From assembly GCA_046152925.1 (NCBI GenBank), contig JBJXFX010000156.1:1-11007 (forward strand): a stretch of 11,007 bases of DNA, in the 5' to 3' direction. Below the pieces are notes generated by a model. That model did no database searches. It had not been told where the DNA came from and saw nothing but the letters and a program-made list of their open reading frames with translations. The translations under genes were made by a program, and so were the position numbers. Positions 1-6,861 of this stretch are shown in pieces (within the stretch, counting starts at the first letter, position 1; every line of letters starts with the position of its first letter). The stretch comes from CAMAUF01 sp046152925. GTDB lineage: Bacteria > Chloroflexota > Dehalococcoidia > Tepidiformales > Tepidiformaceae.

Positions 1-458
1 TCGCCGCGATGGGCGAAGAGGGGGACGCGCGACGCGATGAAGGGCCACGCGGCGGCCAAGCCGCCCATGCCGGCCCAGAGGGCGCCGGGGCCGGGCGCCC
101 CGCCTTCCCAGGCGATCGCGCCGAAAATGATCACCGGGCCGTAGACGGCGAGCGCGGCGCCGCTCCAGCGGGCGAGACGTCCCGACGGCGCGAGGTTGAT
201 CGCGGCGAGGTGCCAGACCGCGACCGCGACCGCCGCCAACAGGCCGAACCGCACGACCACCGCGAAGCCAGCTTCGACCGGCGACAACGCGTCCAGCGGG
301 ACGTGGCTTGTCAGCCGGAGGAGGTCGTAGCCGGACATCCAACGGCCCGAAAGGAGGTTTGGTCCGTGGACCCAGGGCATCGCGATCGAGGCGAGCACCA
401 TCAGGCCCGCGGTGCGAGGAAGGAGTTGTTCGGAAAAGCGGACATGGCTGGATTGCAT
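1..458 (-). CDS. Hypothetical four-helix membrane protein (partial, cut by left edge)
   Basis: The frame is open from an ATG at 458-456 to the left edge: 152 codons with no stop, and the C-terminus is missing. The protein is hydrophobic, with probable membrane segments near residues 14-30, 62-86, 98-117 and 124-142. Between the first two is a loop with PWVHGPNLLSGRWMSGYDLL, like the exported loops of many small uncharacterised membrane proteins (PW, then G, then SGxDL). The ATG lies one base after the TAA of the upstream DUF3352 gene, and the SD-like AGGGGA is inside the end of that gene, so the two are almost certainly co-transcribed and translationally coupled. I do not recognise the family. 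A role in the cell envelope together with the DUF3352 protein is inference from this coupling. Confidence 0.7.
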   Translation of the reverse strand, partial: MQSSHVRFSEQLLPRTAGLMVLASIAMPWVHGPNLLSGRWMSGYDLLRLTSHVPLDALSPVEAGFAVVVRFGLLAAVAVAVWHLAAINLAPSGRLARWSGAALAVYGPVIIFGAIAWEGGAPGPGALWAGMGGLAAAWPFIASRVPLFAHRG

Positions 459-459
459 G

Positions 460-2295
460 TTAATTCCCCTGAATGGTCATGACGCCTGAGGTGCGGATGG
501 TGTCGCCATCGACGACCGCGTTGATCAGCATCGCCTCGAACGGGTCGGCAAAGCCGGTCGCCATGCTCGCGAACCCATCGGCGCCGCTCAGGCGCGAAAG
601 GGCATCGAGGTTCATGAAGAAGTAGCTGCCGAGCGGCGCGTTCGTGGCCGAAACGGCACGGGTGTACGCACCGAGCTGGCCGAGCGAGGGCTTGTCTTTC
701 GCGAGCGACTGGCGGACGCCCTCGGGCGAGCCGATCGCGACGAAATCCGGGCCCACGGCGAAGGCGATTTCGCTGCCGCTCAGGGGCTTCTGGATGCGCA
801 TCGTGAAAGCGCCGACCTGTTCGGTGCGCGACGTACCGCCCGCGGCGGCGGCCATCTCGTCGAGCAGGGGGGCGGCCGCGCTGAGGTCGGCGACCTCGGC
901 CAGGATGAGGGCGCGCGGTGAGCTCGCCTGGCCGCGCGCGAACCAACTCGCGAACGCGACCTCGCCGGTCATCAGGTCGACAAGCTTGTTGATCTCGGTG
1001 CGCGAAGGCAGCGTGAGGCCCTGACCCCAAAGCATGTCGGCGACGCCACGATCATCTTCCGGGATGTCCTTCCAGGATTCCTTGATGCCCGTGGTGGAGG
1101 CGAACATCATCGTCTCGATCGGGACGAGCGAGACGAAGCGCGAGAGCCGTGGCTGCAGTGCGGGCCCGCCCTCCGCTGGGCCGCCGGCGATCGCCGCTTG
1201 GGCGATCTCGAACGAGCCCTGCTTCGCCCCGAGCACGACGGCGAACGGACGGAGGTTGACGCTGCGATCTTCGACCGTGTCGACGAGGCCGCTGATGGTG
1301 GGGTCGTTGAAGGCCGGGTTCGCGGCGATCGCCTTGGCGTCGACATAGACGAACGTGAGGAAGTTCGTGGTCAAGCGGTCGCGGAGCGACTGGAAGTCGC
1401 GCGACTCGGCGAGGGCGTTGCGCTTGCCCTTGTGCGCATCGATCACGGCATGCATCGACGAGAGGTCGGTCGCGAAGACAATGTGCTGGTCGATGCGGGC
1501 GGCGAAGCCGGTCTCCGTCTTGAGGTAGGAGACGCCTTCGTACTCCTCTTCGGTGGCCGAATCGGCGGCCAGCGTGTTGACACGCTTCCAGGCCTCACCG
1601 GGGTTGTCGGCGCGGAAGATCACCCCGCCCCGGACGTCATCGAGGCCGGGCGAGAGGCTGACCTTATCGACCGACCGCACGAAGAACGCAGCGTCGCCAC
1701 CGAGGAAGGGCTCGACGTCGTCTTCCCAGCTCAAGCCGGCCACGAGGTAGCCCGTGGAGCCGCCTGGGCCGAGCTTGCGGAGGCGGACCTTCGTCCCCGG
1801 CGGGATGCGCTCGCCCTTGTCGAACTTGTCACCGCGTTCGTTGTAGATCTCGAAGCCGACGTAGTCGTTGGCGTTCGAGGGTGCGAGTGAGCCCGTGACC
1901 ACGCGCATCGACTCGCCATAGCCGAGGTCGGCGACCACGCGGGCGTGGACGCCAGCGTAGGTCGCCGGATTGCCTTCGGTGTGGAAGTTTTTCGCGGGCG
2001 CCACGGCCTGGCCGGACTCGACGAGGCCCTTGATGCTCTCGCGCGGGTCGGGGAGCCCCAGCTTCTCCGCGAGGTCGAACGAGGCGGCCCACTGGCTGGA
2101 CTTGAGGTCGGTGTTGAAGCCGACGAAGACGACCGCGTCGTCGGGGACGAGTGCGGCCGAGGTGAGCGAGACATCGGTCGCTTTCGACGAGCGCGAGAAG
2201 AGGAAGACCGCCAACGCGATGCCCGCCAAGATGGTGAGCCCCAACAAGGCCTCGTTGCGACGAAGCTGGATACCGTTCGATTTCCGCTGACGCAT
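460..2295 (-). CDS. DUF3352 domain-containing membrane-anchored protein
   Basis: A 611-residue protein. After a basic N-terminus (MRQRKSNGIQLRRNE) comes one hydrophobic segment at about residues 16-34, ending in FLFSRSS, which acts as an uncleaved signal anchor and puts the rest outside the membrane. The mature part begins with LVPDDAVVFVGFNTD (about 49-63), the entry typical of DUF3352 proteins; the remainder alternates predicted strands and helices in the manner of that family, and no catalytic motif is visible. DUF3352 has no established function. The ATG at 2295 is chosen because GTGGGG lies a few bases upstream; an upstream in-frame start at 2397 would add 34 residues but runs into the divergent promoter region and lacks family resemblance. 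It is the first gene of an operon with the membrane protein that starts one base after its stop. The opposite strand carries several long open frames, which are shadows. Confidence 0.85.
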   Translation of the reverse strand: MRQRKSNGIQLRRNEALLGLTILAGIALAVFLFSRSSKATDVSLTSAALVPDDAVVFVGFNTDLKSSQWAASFDLAEKLGLPDPRESIKGLVESGQAVAPAKNFHTEGNPATYAGVHARVVADLGYGESMRVVTGSLAPSNANDYVGFEIYNERGDKFDKGERIPPGTKVRLRKLGPGGSTGYLVAGLSWEDDVEPFLGGDAAFFVRSVDKVSLSPGLDDVRGGVIFRADNPGEAWKRVNTLAADSATEEEYEGVSYLKTETGFAARIDQHIVFATDLSSMHAVIDAHKGKRNALAESRDFQSLRDRLTTNFLTFVYVDAKAIAANPAFNDPTISGLVDTVEDRSVNLRPFAVVLGAKQGSFEIAQAAIAGGPAEGGPALQPRLSRFVSLVPIETMMFASTTGIKESWKDIPEDDRGVADMLWGQGLTLPSRTEINKLVDLMTGEVAFASWFARGQASSPRALILAEVADLSAAAPLLDEMAAAAGGTSRTEQVGAFTMRIQKPLSGSEIAFAVGPDFVAIGSPEGVRQSLAKDKPSLGQLGAYTRAVSATNAPLGSYFFMNLDALSRLSGADGFASMATGFADPFEAMLINAVVDGDTIRTSGVMTIQGN

Positions 2296-2462
2296 GCTGC
2301 CCCACTTTCGATGCGCGCCGGGACGCCCTGATCGGAGATTCGTCAGCTTGGGGGCGGAATATGAGGGGTCGGCGGCGAATTGTCCGCCAGTCTTCACGCA
2401 AAACCGCGGTCAAGGCTCCCAGGAAGCCTGCGGACGGGATGAACGATCACCACTCGGCCCGG

Positions 2463-2468
2463 TAGCAT
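2463..2468 (+). promoter_or_regulatory. -10 element TAGCAT before the PAP2 gene
   Basis: TAGCAT matches TAnnnT and ends 8 bases before the ATG at 2477. No good SD lies in between (only GGTGG). This spacing would start the transcript at or next to the start codon, so the mRNA would be leaderless. No clear -35 is visible. Confidence 0.4.
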
Positions 2469-2476
2469 GGTGGGCG

Positions 2477-3256
2477 ATGTCGGTGCGAGAGGTCCCCGCT
2501 CGCCGCGTGGCGACTGAGTCCCGGCCGCGTTTGGCGGCCCGGCTGGCCTGGGTTGGGCCGTTTGCGCGCGAGTTTGGCGTCGTGACGGGCATCGTGTTCG
2601 CGTACTTCTTGCTTCGCGGCCTCGCCCCAGACCGCCCTGACTTCGCCATCGAGGTGGCGAAGCAAGTCATCGCGATCGAGCAGGCCCTGGGGTTGTACCA
2701 CGAAGCGGCGATCCAAGAGGCATCCATCCATTGGGGCTGGATGCGCGAGACGGCCAACTTCATCTACGCGTATGCGCACTTCCCCGCGCTGATCGTGGTC
2801 GCGGTCTGGCTGTGGTTCACGCGGCGGGGGAGCTACCGCGAGTTGCGGAACACGCTGTTCGTGTCGATGGTCGCGGGTCTGGTCTTCTACTACGTGCTGC
2901 CGACGGCGCCGCCACGCCTGTTGGAGTTCCACGGCGTCGAATCCAGCTTCGTGGACACGATCTTTGGCGGCGGCACGCGCGTGGAGTATGCGCAGCCGGG
3001 GATCATCCTGAACGAATACGCGGCGATCCCGAGCTTTCACTTCGGCTGGATGATCGTCGCCTCGGCGGCGCTCTGGACGGGGTCTCGCCATCCAGCGCTG
3101 CGGATGGCGGCGTTGGTGCTCTCCGTGTTGATGAGTTGGGCGATCGTGGCGACGGGCAACCACTTCTTCGCGGACATGATCCTGGGAGGGGTGGTCGTTG
3201 TGGCGTCCTGGCTCTTGGCGCGGCGCTGGGCGGGGCATCGCCTGTTGCGCTGGTGA
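2477..3256 (+). CDS. PAP2_3 / Aur1-like membrane phosphatase or phosphotransferase
   Basis: A 259-residue polytopic membrane protein of the PAP2 superfamily, inositolphosphotransferase (Aur1/Ipt1-like) branch. Seen in the sequence: membrane segments near 34-50, 95-113, 126-140, 191-202, 208-225 and 231-246; the block YYVLPTAPPRLL (about 138-149); NEYAAIPSFHFGW with His188 in the PSxH position; and ATGNHFFADMILG with His229 as the expected nucleophile and Asp233 completing the relay. In this family these residues act at the outer membrane-face active site on lipid phosphates or phosphodiesters, for example undecaprenyl-pyrophosphate recycling, lipid phosphate dephosphorylation, or head-group transfer. 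The exact substrate cannot be read from sequence. The ATG at 2477 is preferred over a longer in-frame start at 2294, which would read through the intergenic region. It is divergent from the DUF3352 operon and convergent with the small membrane gene at 3302. Confidence 0.85.
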   Translation: MSVREVPARRVATESRPRLAARLAWVGPFAREFGVVTGIVFAYFLLRGLAPDRPDFAIEVAKQVIAIEQALGLYHEAAIQEASIHWGWMRETANFIYAYAHFPALIVVAVWLWFTRRGSYRELRNTLFVSMVAGLVFYYVLPTAPPRLLEFHGVESSFVDTIFGGGTRVEYAQPGIILNEYAAIPSFHFGWMIVASAALWTGSRHPALRMAALVLSVLMSWAIVATGNHFFADMILGGVVVVASWLLARRWAGHRLLRW

Positions 3257-3262
3257 GGGGCG

Positions 3263-3292
3263 CTCGTCCCTCGTCCTGAGTCCCTCGTCCCT
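3263..3292. repeat. Short intergenic repeat, GGGACGAGG type
   Basis: Between two convergent stops, TCCCTCGTCC occurs at 3267-3276 and again at 3281-3290, and CTCGTCCCT at 3263-3271 and 3284-3292. On the minus strand these read as GGGACGAGG units, the same unit found twice at 6775-6811. Confidence 0.55.
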
Positions 3293-3301
3293 GGCGGCGA
3301 G

Positions 3302-3541
3302 CTACGGCGAGGCGTTCTGTCGCGCGGCGGCGAAGAGTTGGCGTGTCCGGACGACGCCCCAAACGACGGTGAGGACGATGGCGGCCAGGGCGAGGTAGCT
3401 CCCAATCCAGGGGACCCAATTCGAGACCAGGAGCAGGGCGACCAAGACGGCGAGCGGGGCCCCGAACGCATTCCAGACGAGGCGCGAGCGGGAGATCCGT
3501 GGGGTGGCCGGGGAAATCGGCCTGGGCTCTGCTTCCGTCAC
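3302..3541 (-). CDS. Small two-helix membrane protein, hypothetical
   Basis: 79 residues. The soluble, proline-rich N-terminus (about 1-22) is followed by two membrane segments near 23-41 and 45-65 and a basic C-terminal tail (RTRQLFAAARQ), so both ends are probably cytoplasmic. The start is GTG at 3541; AAGGAG lies 8 bases upstream, a good SD that decides the start. A -10-like TAGCAT sits about 45 bases upstream at 3591-3586. I do not recognise the family. A much longer open frame on the plus strand crosses this interval, but the hydrophobic pattern, SD and promoter support the minus-strand gene. It is convergent with the PAP2 gene (45 bases apart). Confidence 0.65.
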   Translation of the reverse strand: MTEAEPRPISPATPRISRSRLVWNAFGAPLAVLVALLLVSNWVPWIGSYLALAAIVLTVVWGVVRTRQLFAAARQNASP

Positions 3542-3585
3542 GAGGACTGCTCCTTCCGGTCCCTGCGGGAGGGTGGTGGACGCCT

Positions 3586-3591
3586 ATGCTA
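3586..3591 (-). promoter_or_regulatory. -10 element TAGCAT for the small membrane gene
   Basis: On the minus strand TAGCAT lies 44 bases upstream of the GTG at 3541. It is the same hexamer as the one preceding the PAP2 gene. The predicted leader carries the AAGGAG SD. Confidence 0.35.
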
Positions 3592-3613
3592 CGCAACCGT
3601 GGCCCGCTCTTCA

Positions 3614-3628
3614 CCCGCCGACGGCGGG
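3614..3628. other. Short GC hairpin
   Basis: CCCGCC-GAC-GGCGGG forms a 6-bp stem with a 3-base loop between the small membrane gene and the terminator at 3669. It has no T-run. It may be a minor structure or chance in GC-rich DNA. Confidence 0.25.
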
Positions 3629-3668
3629 GCTGACCGTTGGCAGGGGCTTCACGGACCCGCGCAGCGCC

Positions 3669-3699
3669 AAGAAGGGGGCGCTGGTTGCGCCCCCTTCTT
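3669..3699 (-). terminator. Perfect 13-bp hairpin, probable terminator of the P450/Rieske operon
   Basis: AAGAAGGGGGCGC, loop TGGTT, GCGCCCCCTTCTT: every base of the 13-bp arms pairs. It lies 31 bases after the TAA of the Rieske gene on the minus strand, where an intrinsic terminator is expected. The 3' arm reads CCCCCTTCTT on either strand, giving only a short pyrimidine tail and no long T-run, so termination strength is uncertain. It also insulates the small membrane gene downstream. Confidence 0.65.
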
Positions 3700-3706
3700 C
3701 ACTCGG

Positions 3707-3720
3707 GCCTCGGGCCTCGG
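3707..3720. repeat. Short intergenic repeat, CGAGGCCCGAGGC type
   Basis: GCCTCGGGCCTCGG reads on the minus strand as CCGAGGCCCGAGGC. Thirteen of these bases recur exactly at 6814-6826. It lies between the Rieske stop and the terminator hairpin. Confidence 0.5.
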
Positions 3721-3730
3721 AACCCGGGAC

Positions 3731-5365
3731 TTACTCCCGCGCCATCCACTCGTCCCAGAGATGGTGGAAGTGGCGGACCTTGCCCTCTTCGTATGCCGCC
3801 AGGTTCACCCAGGGCTCGACCTTCGCCTTCATGCCGGCCTGTACCTTGGGCAGGTTGTAGCTGTCTTGGTTGATGACGCGGGCGAGGCCGCCCATCTCGG
3901 GGGCGTCGGTCCAGTTGTCCTCTTCGCTGAGCCAGTGGATTTGGGCCGCCGGGGGCTTGGGTTCGCCGTCCGGCCAGGGCGCCATGTAGATGATCTCCAT
4001 GATGCTCTTCTCGGGGTTCGAGCCGTAGGGCCGGAAGCGATAGACGATCCGGCTGAAGGCGCCCCACGGGTGGAAGTTCGGGAAGAGGTTGTTGTACTGC
4101 CCGTCGATCAGCTCCGAATCGCAATAGACGTCGACCCGGTCACCGATCACGCCACGCAGGTTTTCGCGCATGCTGTCGGCGATCTGCTTGCGGCTGGCGA
4201 AGACCTCATCCTTCGGCGGGTGGACGTTGCGGTGGGCGCTCGTCCGCGCCGCGACGGTGACGGCACGGCACCAGTTGCCGAAGACGTCGTATTGATGGTT
4301 CGCACCGTCGCCGCCGTAGACCATGAGCTGCGGGTGCGTGGCGACGATGTGATAGCCCTCCATGAAGGCTTCCTGGTTCGCCTTCCAGTTGGCGGGGACG
4401 ATCTTTGCGACGTGCGCCTGCTTGTACTTCTTCTCGTAGTCGTACTTCTCGTAGTGCTTCGGCAGGTCGCCGAGGAACGCTTCGAGTGACTCGCTGTTCG
4501 GGTCGGGGTTGATGAAGACGAAGCCGCCCCAGAGCCCGACCTTTACTTCGCGCAGGGTGCCGACGTCTTTGCGGACCTCCGGAAAGTCCCACTCACTCGG
4601 GATTTCGCGGAGCTTCCCGTCGATCTCCCAAGACCAGCCGTGGAAGGCGCAGCGGAACTCGGTCGCGGTCTTGCCATCGAACTCGCGGAGGAGGCGGCCG
4701 CGGTGGAGGCAGGCGTTGTTGAACGCCTTGATCGACCCATCGGTCTGGCGGGCGACGAGGTACGAGAGGTGGGCGACGTCGTAGACGATGTAGTCGCCGA
4801 TTTCGGGGATGTCGTCGACGTGGCAAGCCATCTGCCAGACGCGCTTCCAGATCTTCTCGACCTCGAGGTCGTGGATCTCCTGCTTCCAGTAACGGTCGGT
4901 GGAGACTTTGGTCACGCCGCCCGTCATCGGGGAGTCGAGGCGCAGCGTGTCGGGGATGCGCTCGGGGAAGGAGTCACCTTCGAGCAGCTCGTGGAACGAG
5001 ATGCCGAGCGAACGCTTGCCCTTGGGGGTATCGCGGCCGGGATCGCCGGTGTAGCGGGTGAAGCCTTCTTCGCTGGCGCCCTGAAGCGCGGTGCCGCCGG
5101 CGTACTGCGCCTCAGCGGCGCGGGCCGTCTGCTGCATCTGCATGTTGCGGATGCGCTGGCGCGGGTCGCCCGCTTCGATGCCCGCGGGGAGCTCGGGCCC
5201 GCCAACCCATTGGAGGAGATGGGGGTCGGCGTAGGTCATGTTGCCTTCGATATGATGGCCCTGCCAGTCGAAGACGCCGAGCTTCTTCGCCTTGGTGACG
5301 CGGACCTTGCCGTCGCCGAGCTCCTCATAGAGCGCGCCGCTGATGGGATGGATCTCTGAACGCAT
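3731..5365 (-). CDS. Rieske non-heme iron oxygenase, alpha-subunit type, with long N-terminal extension
   Basis: 544 residues. The Rieske [2Fe-2S] site is C219-x-H221-x17-C239-x2-H242 (CLHRG ... CAFHGW), exactly the family spacing. The mononuclear iron site is in the C-terminal half: ANWKANQEAFMEGYHIVATH gives His339 and His344, and Asp501 in INQDSYNLP is the likely third ligand. The residue that bridges to the neighbouring Rieske cluster, usually Asp, is Glu336. These enzymes use O2 and two electrons to hydroxylate or dihydroxylate a hydrophobic, often aromatic or cyclic, substrate. The Rieske cysteine comes about 140 residues later than in naphthalene-dioxygenase-like subunits; residues 1-55 (DGKVRV, GVFDWQGHHIEGNM, ADPHLLQWVGG) look like a small beta domain I cannot name. 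AAAGGAAG is 7-8 bases before the ATG. It follows the P450 by 18 bases. No beta subunit, ferredoxin or reductase is present. Confidence 0.9.
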   Translation of the reverse strand: MRSEIHPISGALYEELGDGKVRVTKAKKLGVFDWQGHHIEGNMTYADPHLLQWVGGPELPAGIEAGDPRQRIRNMQMQQTARAAEAQYAGGTALQGASEEGFTRYTGDPGRDTPKGKRSLGISFHELLEGDSFPERIPDTLRLDSPMTGGVTKVSTDRYWKQEIHDLEVEKIWKRVWQMACHVDDIPEIGDYIVYDVAHLSYLVARQTDGSIKAFNNACLHRGRLLREFDGKTATEFRCAFHGWSWEIDGKLREIPSEWDFPEVRKDVGTLREVKVGLWGGFVFINPDPNSESLEAFLGDLPKHYEKYDYEKKYKQAHVAKIVPANWKANQEAFMEGYHIVATHPQLMVYGGDGANHQYDVFGNWCRAVTVAARTSAHRNVHPPKDEVFASRKQIADSMRENLRGVIGDRVDVYCDSELIDGQYNNLFPNFHPWGAFSRIVYRFRPYGSNPEKSIMEIIYMAPWPDGEPKPPAAQIHWLSEEDNWTDAPEMGGLARVINQDSYNLPKVQAGMKAKVEPWVNLAAYEEGKVRHFHHLWDEWMARE

Positions 5366-5383
5366 CGTGAAGCTTCCTTTCGC

Positions 5384-6724
5384 CTAGGCCGGGATGAACC
5401 GCATGTTGAGGTGGTAGGTGCCGAGCATGATGCCCGGCTGGTGGGCAAAGTCGTTCTTGCCCTCGACGAATTCGAGGCCGTTGATCCGGTCGCAGAGCAG
5501 GTTCCAGGCGATGTTCTGCTCGAGGCGGCTAATGCCGGCGCCGGGGCAGGAGCGGAGGCCCTGCGAGAAGGTGACGTGGCGGCCGGGGTGCGCACGGTCG
5601 AGCCGGAACTCGTAGGGGCACTCGTACTCGTTCGGGTCCAGGTTCGCGGCCCCCCAGCGGAGGTGAAGGACCGAGCCGGTGGGAACTGGGACGCCCTGGA
5701 AAACCTCGTCCTGGGTCGTCATCCGGGTGGAAAGGCCCTGGGTCGGCGCGCGGTAGCGCAGCGCCTCTTCGACGAAGAGCCGGACCTTGGAGCGGTCGTT
5801 CTTCATTTCCGTGAAGATCTCGGGCTGCTTGGCGACGACTTGCGCGGCTTCCGCGAGGGCGTATTGCGTGGTCTCAAGCCCGCCGAGGTGCATCGCGTAG
5901 ACGATGCCGATGATTTCGAGGTCGGTGAGCTTGCGGTCGAGCGCCTCGTAGGTGACGTCGCAGAGCCAGGAGATCATGTCGTCGCCGGGGCTTTTGCGCT
6001 TCATGTCGACGATGCCCTGGACGTACTCACTGAATTCGCCGAGCACCTGGGCCTGTTCGATCTCTTCTTCGACGGTGAGCAGGTTGCGGTGGGTCTTACC
6101 AAAGACAAAGCGCTTGACCTGCGCCTCGCCCCAGTTCTTGAGGATCGGCATGTCCTCGAGCGGGAAGCCGAGGACGTTCGACATCACGATCTGGGGAAGG
6201 GGCGCGGAGAACTCCGTGACGAAGTCGATCTCGCGGCTCGGCCGGTTGATCCAGTTATCGATCAGGCCGTTCACGGCAACGGTGACCATCTCGGTGTGGC
6301 GCGGGGCGCCAGAACCGACCCAAGGGTCGGTGAGCTGGGTCTTGTGCGCCTTCCAAAGCTCCCAATTCGGACGGAGGGTGGCCATGGAAGCGCCCATCGC
6401 GTTCATTTGGGGTGTGAAGGTGGGCATCTGGGCGAGCTTGTCGGGGTCGAGGACGTTCTGCTGGTAGCGCGGCGGCGGGAAGCGGCCGAGGTCGCGGACG
6501 ACGCGCGCGACATCTTCATAGCGGGTGAGGACGAAACAGTCGTGGTTCGGCGTCGTGCCCTGGCCGGGGATGCGGAAGACGGGCGCGTCGCGGTGGAGGA
6601 TTTCGTAGCTTTCGAACCAGAACTCCTGGGCCCCAGGCCCAAACAGGTCGACATCTTCGAGGTTAACGGGGCACTTCATGGGCGCCGCCTGCTGGGCGGG
6701 GGTGAGGGTCTTGGCTTCGGGCAT
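5384..6724 (-). CDS. Cytochrome P450
   Basis: 446 residues, normal for a soluble bacterial P450. Motifs, counted from the ATG at 6724: I-helix LGGLETTQYAL with G281-G282-x-E284-T285-T286 for oxygen activation; K-helix EEALRYR with E320-x-x-R323; haem loop FSQGLRSCPG with Cys393 as the thiolate ligand, which fits the standard P450 signature in full. It should catalyse O2-dependent hydroxylation or a related oxidation in the cytoplasm, with electrons from an unlinked ferredoxin system. The ATG at 6724 is chosen because GGAG lies 7 bases upstream; an in-frame TTG at 6757 would add 11 residues without an SD. It is the first gene of an operon whose second gene is the Rieske oxygenase, 18 bases downstream, so sequential oxidations of one substrate are plausible (inference). 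The substrate is not deducible. Confidence 0.92.
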   Translation of the reverse strand: MPEAKTLTPAQQAAPMKCPVNLEDVDLFGPGAQEFWFESYEILHRDAPVFRIPGQGTTPNHDCFVLTRYEDVARVVRDLGRFPPPRYQQNVLDPDKLAQMPTFTPQMNAMGASMATLRPNWELWKAHKTQLTDPWVGSGAPRHTEMVTVAVNGLIDNWINRPSREIDFVTEFSAPLPQIVMSNVLGFPLEDMPILKNWGEAQVKRFVFGKTHRNLLTVEEEIEQAQVLGEFSEYVQGIVDMKRKSPGDDMISWLCDVTYEALDRKLTDLEIIGIVYAMHLGGLETTQYALAEAAQVVAKQPEIFTEMKNDRSKVRLFVEEALRYRAPTQGLSTRMTTQDEVFQGVPVPTGSVLHLRWGAANLDPNEYECPYEFRLDRAHPGRHVTFSQGLRSCPGAGISRLEQNIAWNLLCDRINGLEFVEGKNDFAHQPGIMLGTYHLNMRFIPA

Positions 6725-6766
6725 GCGCGGGCTCCAGATTGGCTGAGCGGCCAACAAATTGGGGGC

Positions 6767-6772
6767 ATCATA
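6767..6772 (-). promoter_or_regulatory. -10 element TATGAT for the P450/Rieske operon
   Basis: TATGAT on the minus strand is one base from the consensus TATAAT. It ends 42 bases before the P450 ATG and would give a leader of about 35 bases carrying the GGAG SD. No convincing -35 is visible; the region upstream is occupied by GGGACGAGG-type repeats. Confidence 0.4.
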
Positions 6773-6774
6773 GC

Positions 6775-6826
6775 AAGGGACGAGGGATGAAGCATCGCGA
6801 AAGGGACGAGGCGCGAGGCCCGAGGC
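6775..6826. repeat. Cluster of short intergenic repeats between divergent genes
   Basis: AAGGGACGAGG occurs at 6775-6785 and 6801-6811, followed by CGAGGCCCGAGGC at 6814-6826. Both units recur in reverse orientation in other gaps of this window (3263-3292 and 3707-3720). They sit immediately upstream of the P450 -10 element. Confidence 0.55.
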
Positions 6827-6849
6827 ATGAGCCGGCGGTGGCGATCACG

Positions 6850-6855
6850 TATGAT
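6850..6855 (+). promoter_or_regulatory. -10 element TATGAT before the antitoxin-like gene
   Basis: TATGAT ends 6 bases before the GTG at 6862. No SD lies between them. The spacing predicts transcription starting at or beside the GTG, that is, a leaderless mRNA. Confidence 0.45.
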
Positions 6856-6861
6856 CGGGCC

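Noticed and set aside
9..482. Plus-strand open frame at the left edge (157 codons)
   Set aside because: Antisense to a hydrophobic minus-strand frame with clear membrane segments and coupling to its neighbour; the plus translation is a charged, repetitive shadow.
2296..2397. 34-residue N-terminal extension of the DUF3352 protein
   Set aside because: It places extra residues ahead of a normal signal anchor and covers the divergent promoter gap; GTGGGG before the ATG at 2295 favours the shorter form.
3338..4489. Long plus-strand open frame (383 codons) across the small membrane gene, terminator and Rieske gene
   Set aside because: It crosses a perfect terminator hairpin, an intergenic gap and two real minus-strand genes; its composition is Arg/Gly/Asp/Val rich and low in information, typical of a shadow.
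5411..6790. Long plus-strand open frame (459 codons) opposite the P450
   Set aside because: Antisense shadow of a GC-rich gene: the minus strand has all P450 motifs and an SD, while the plus-strand translation is an unstructured run of acidic and valine/leucine-rich sequence with no family resemblance.
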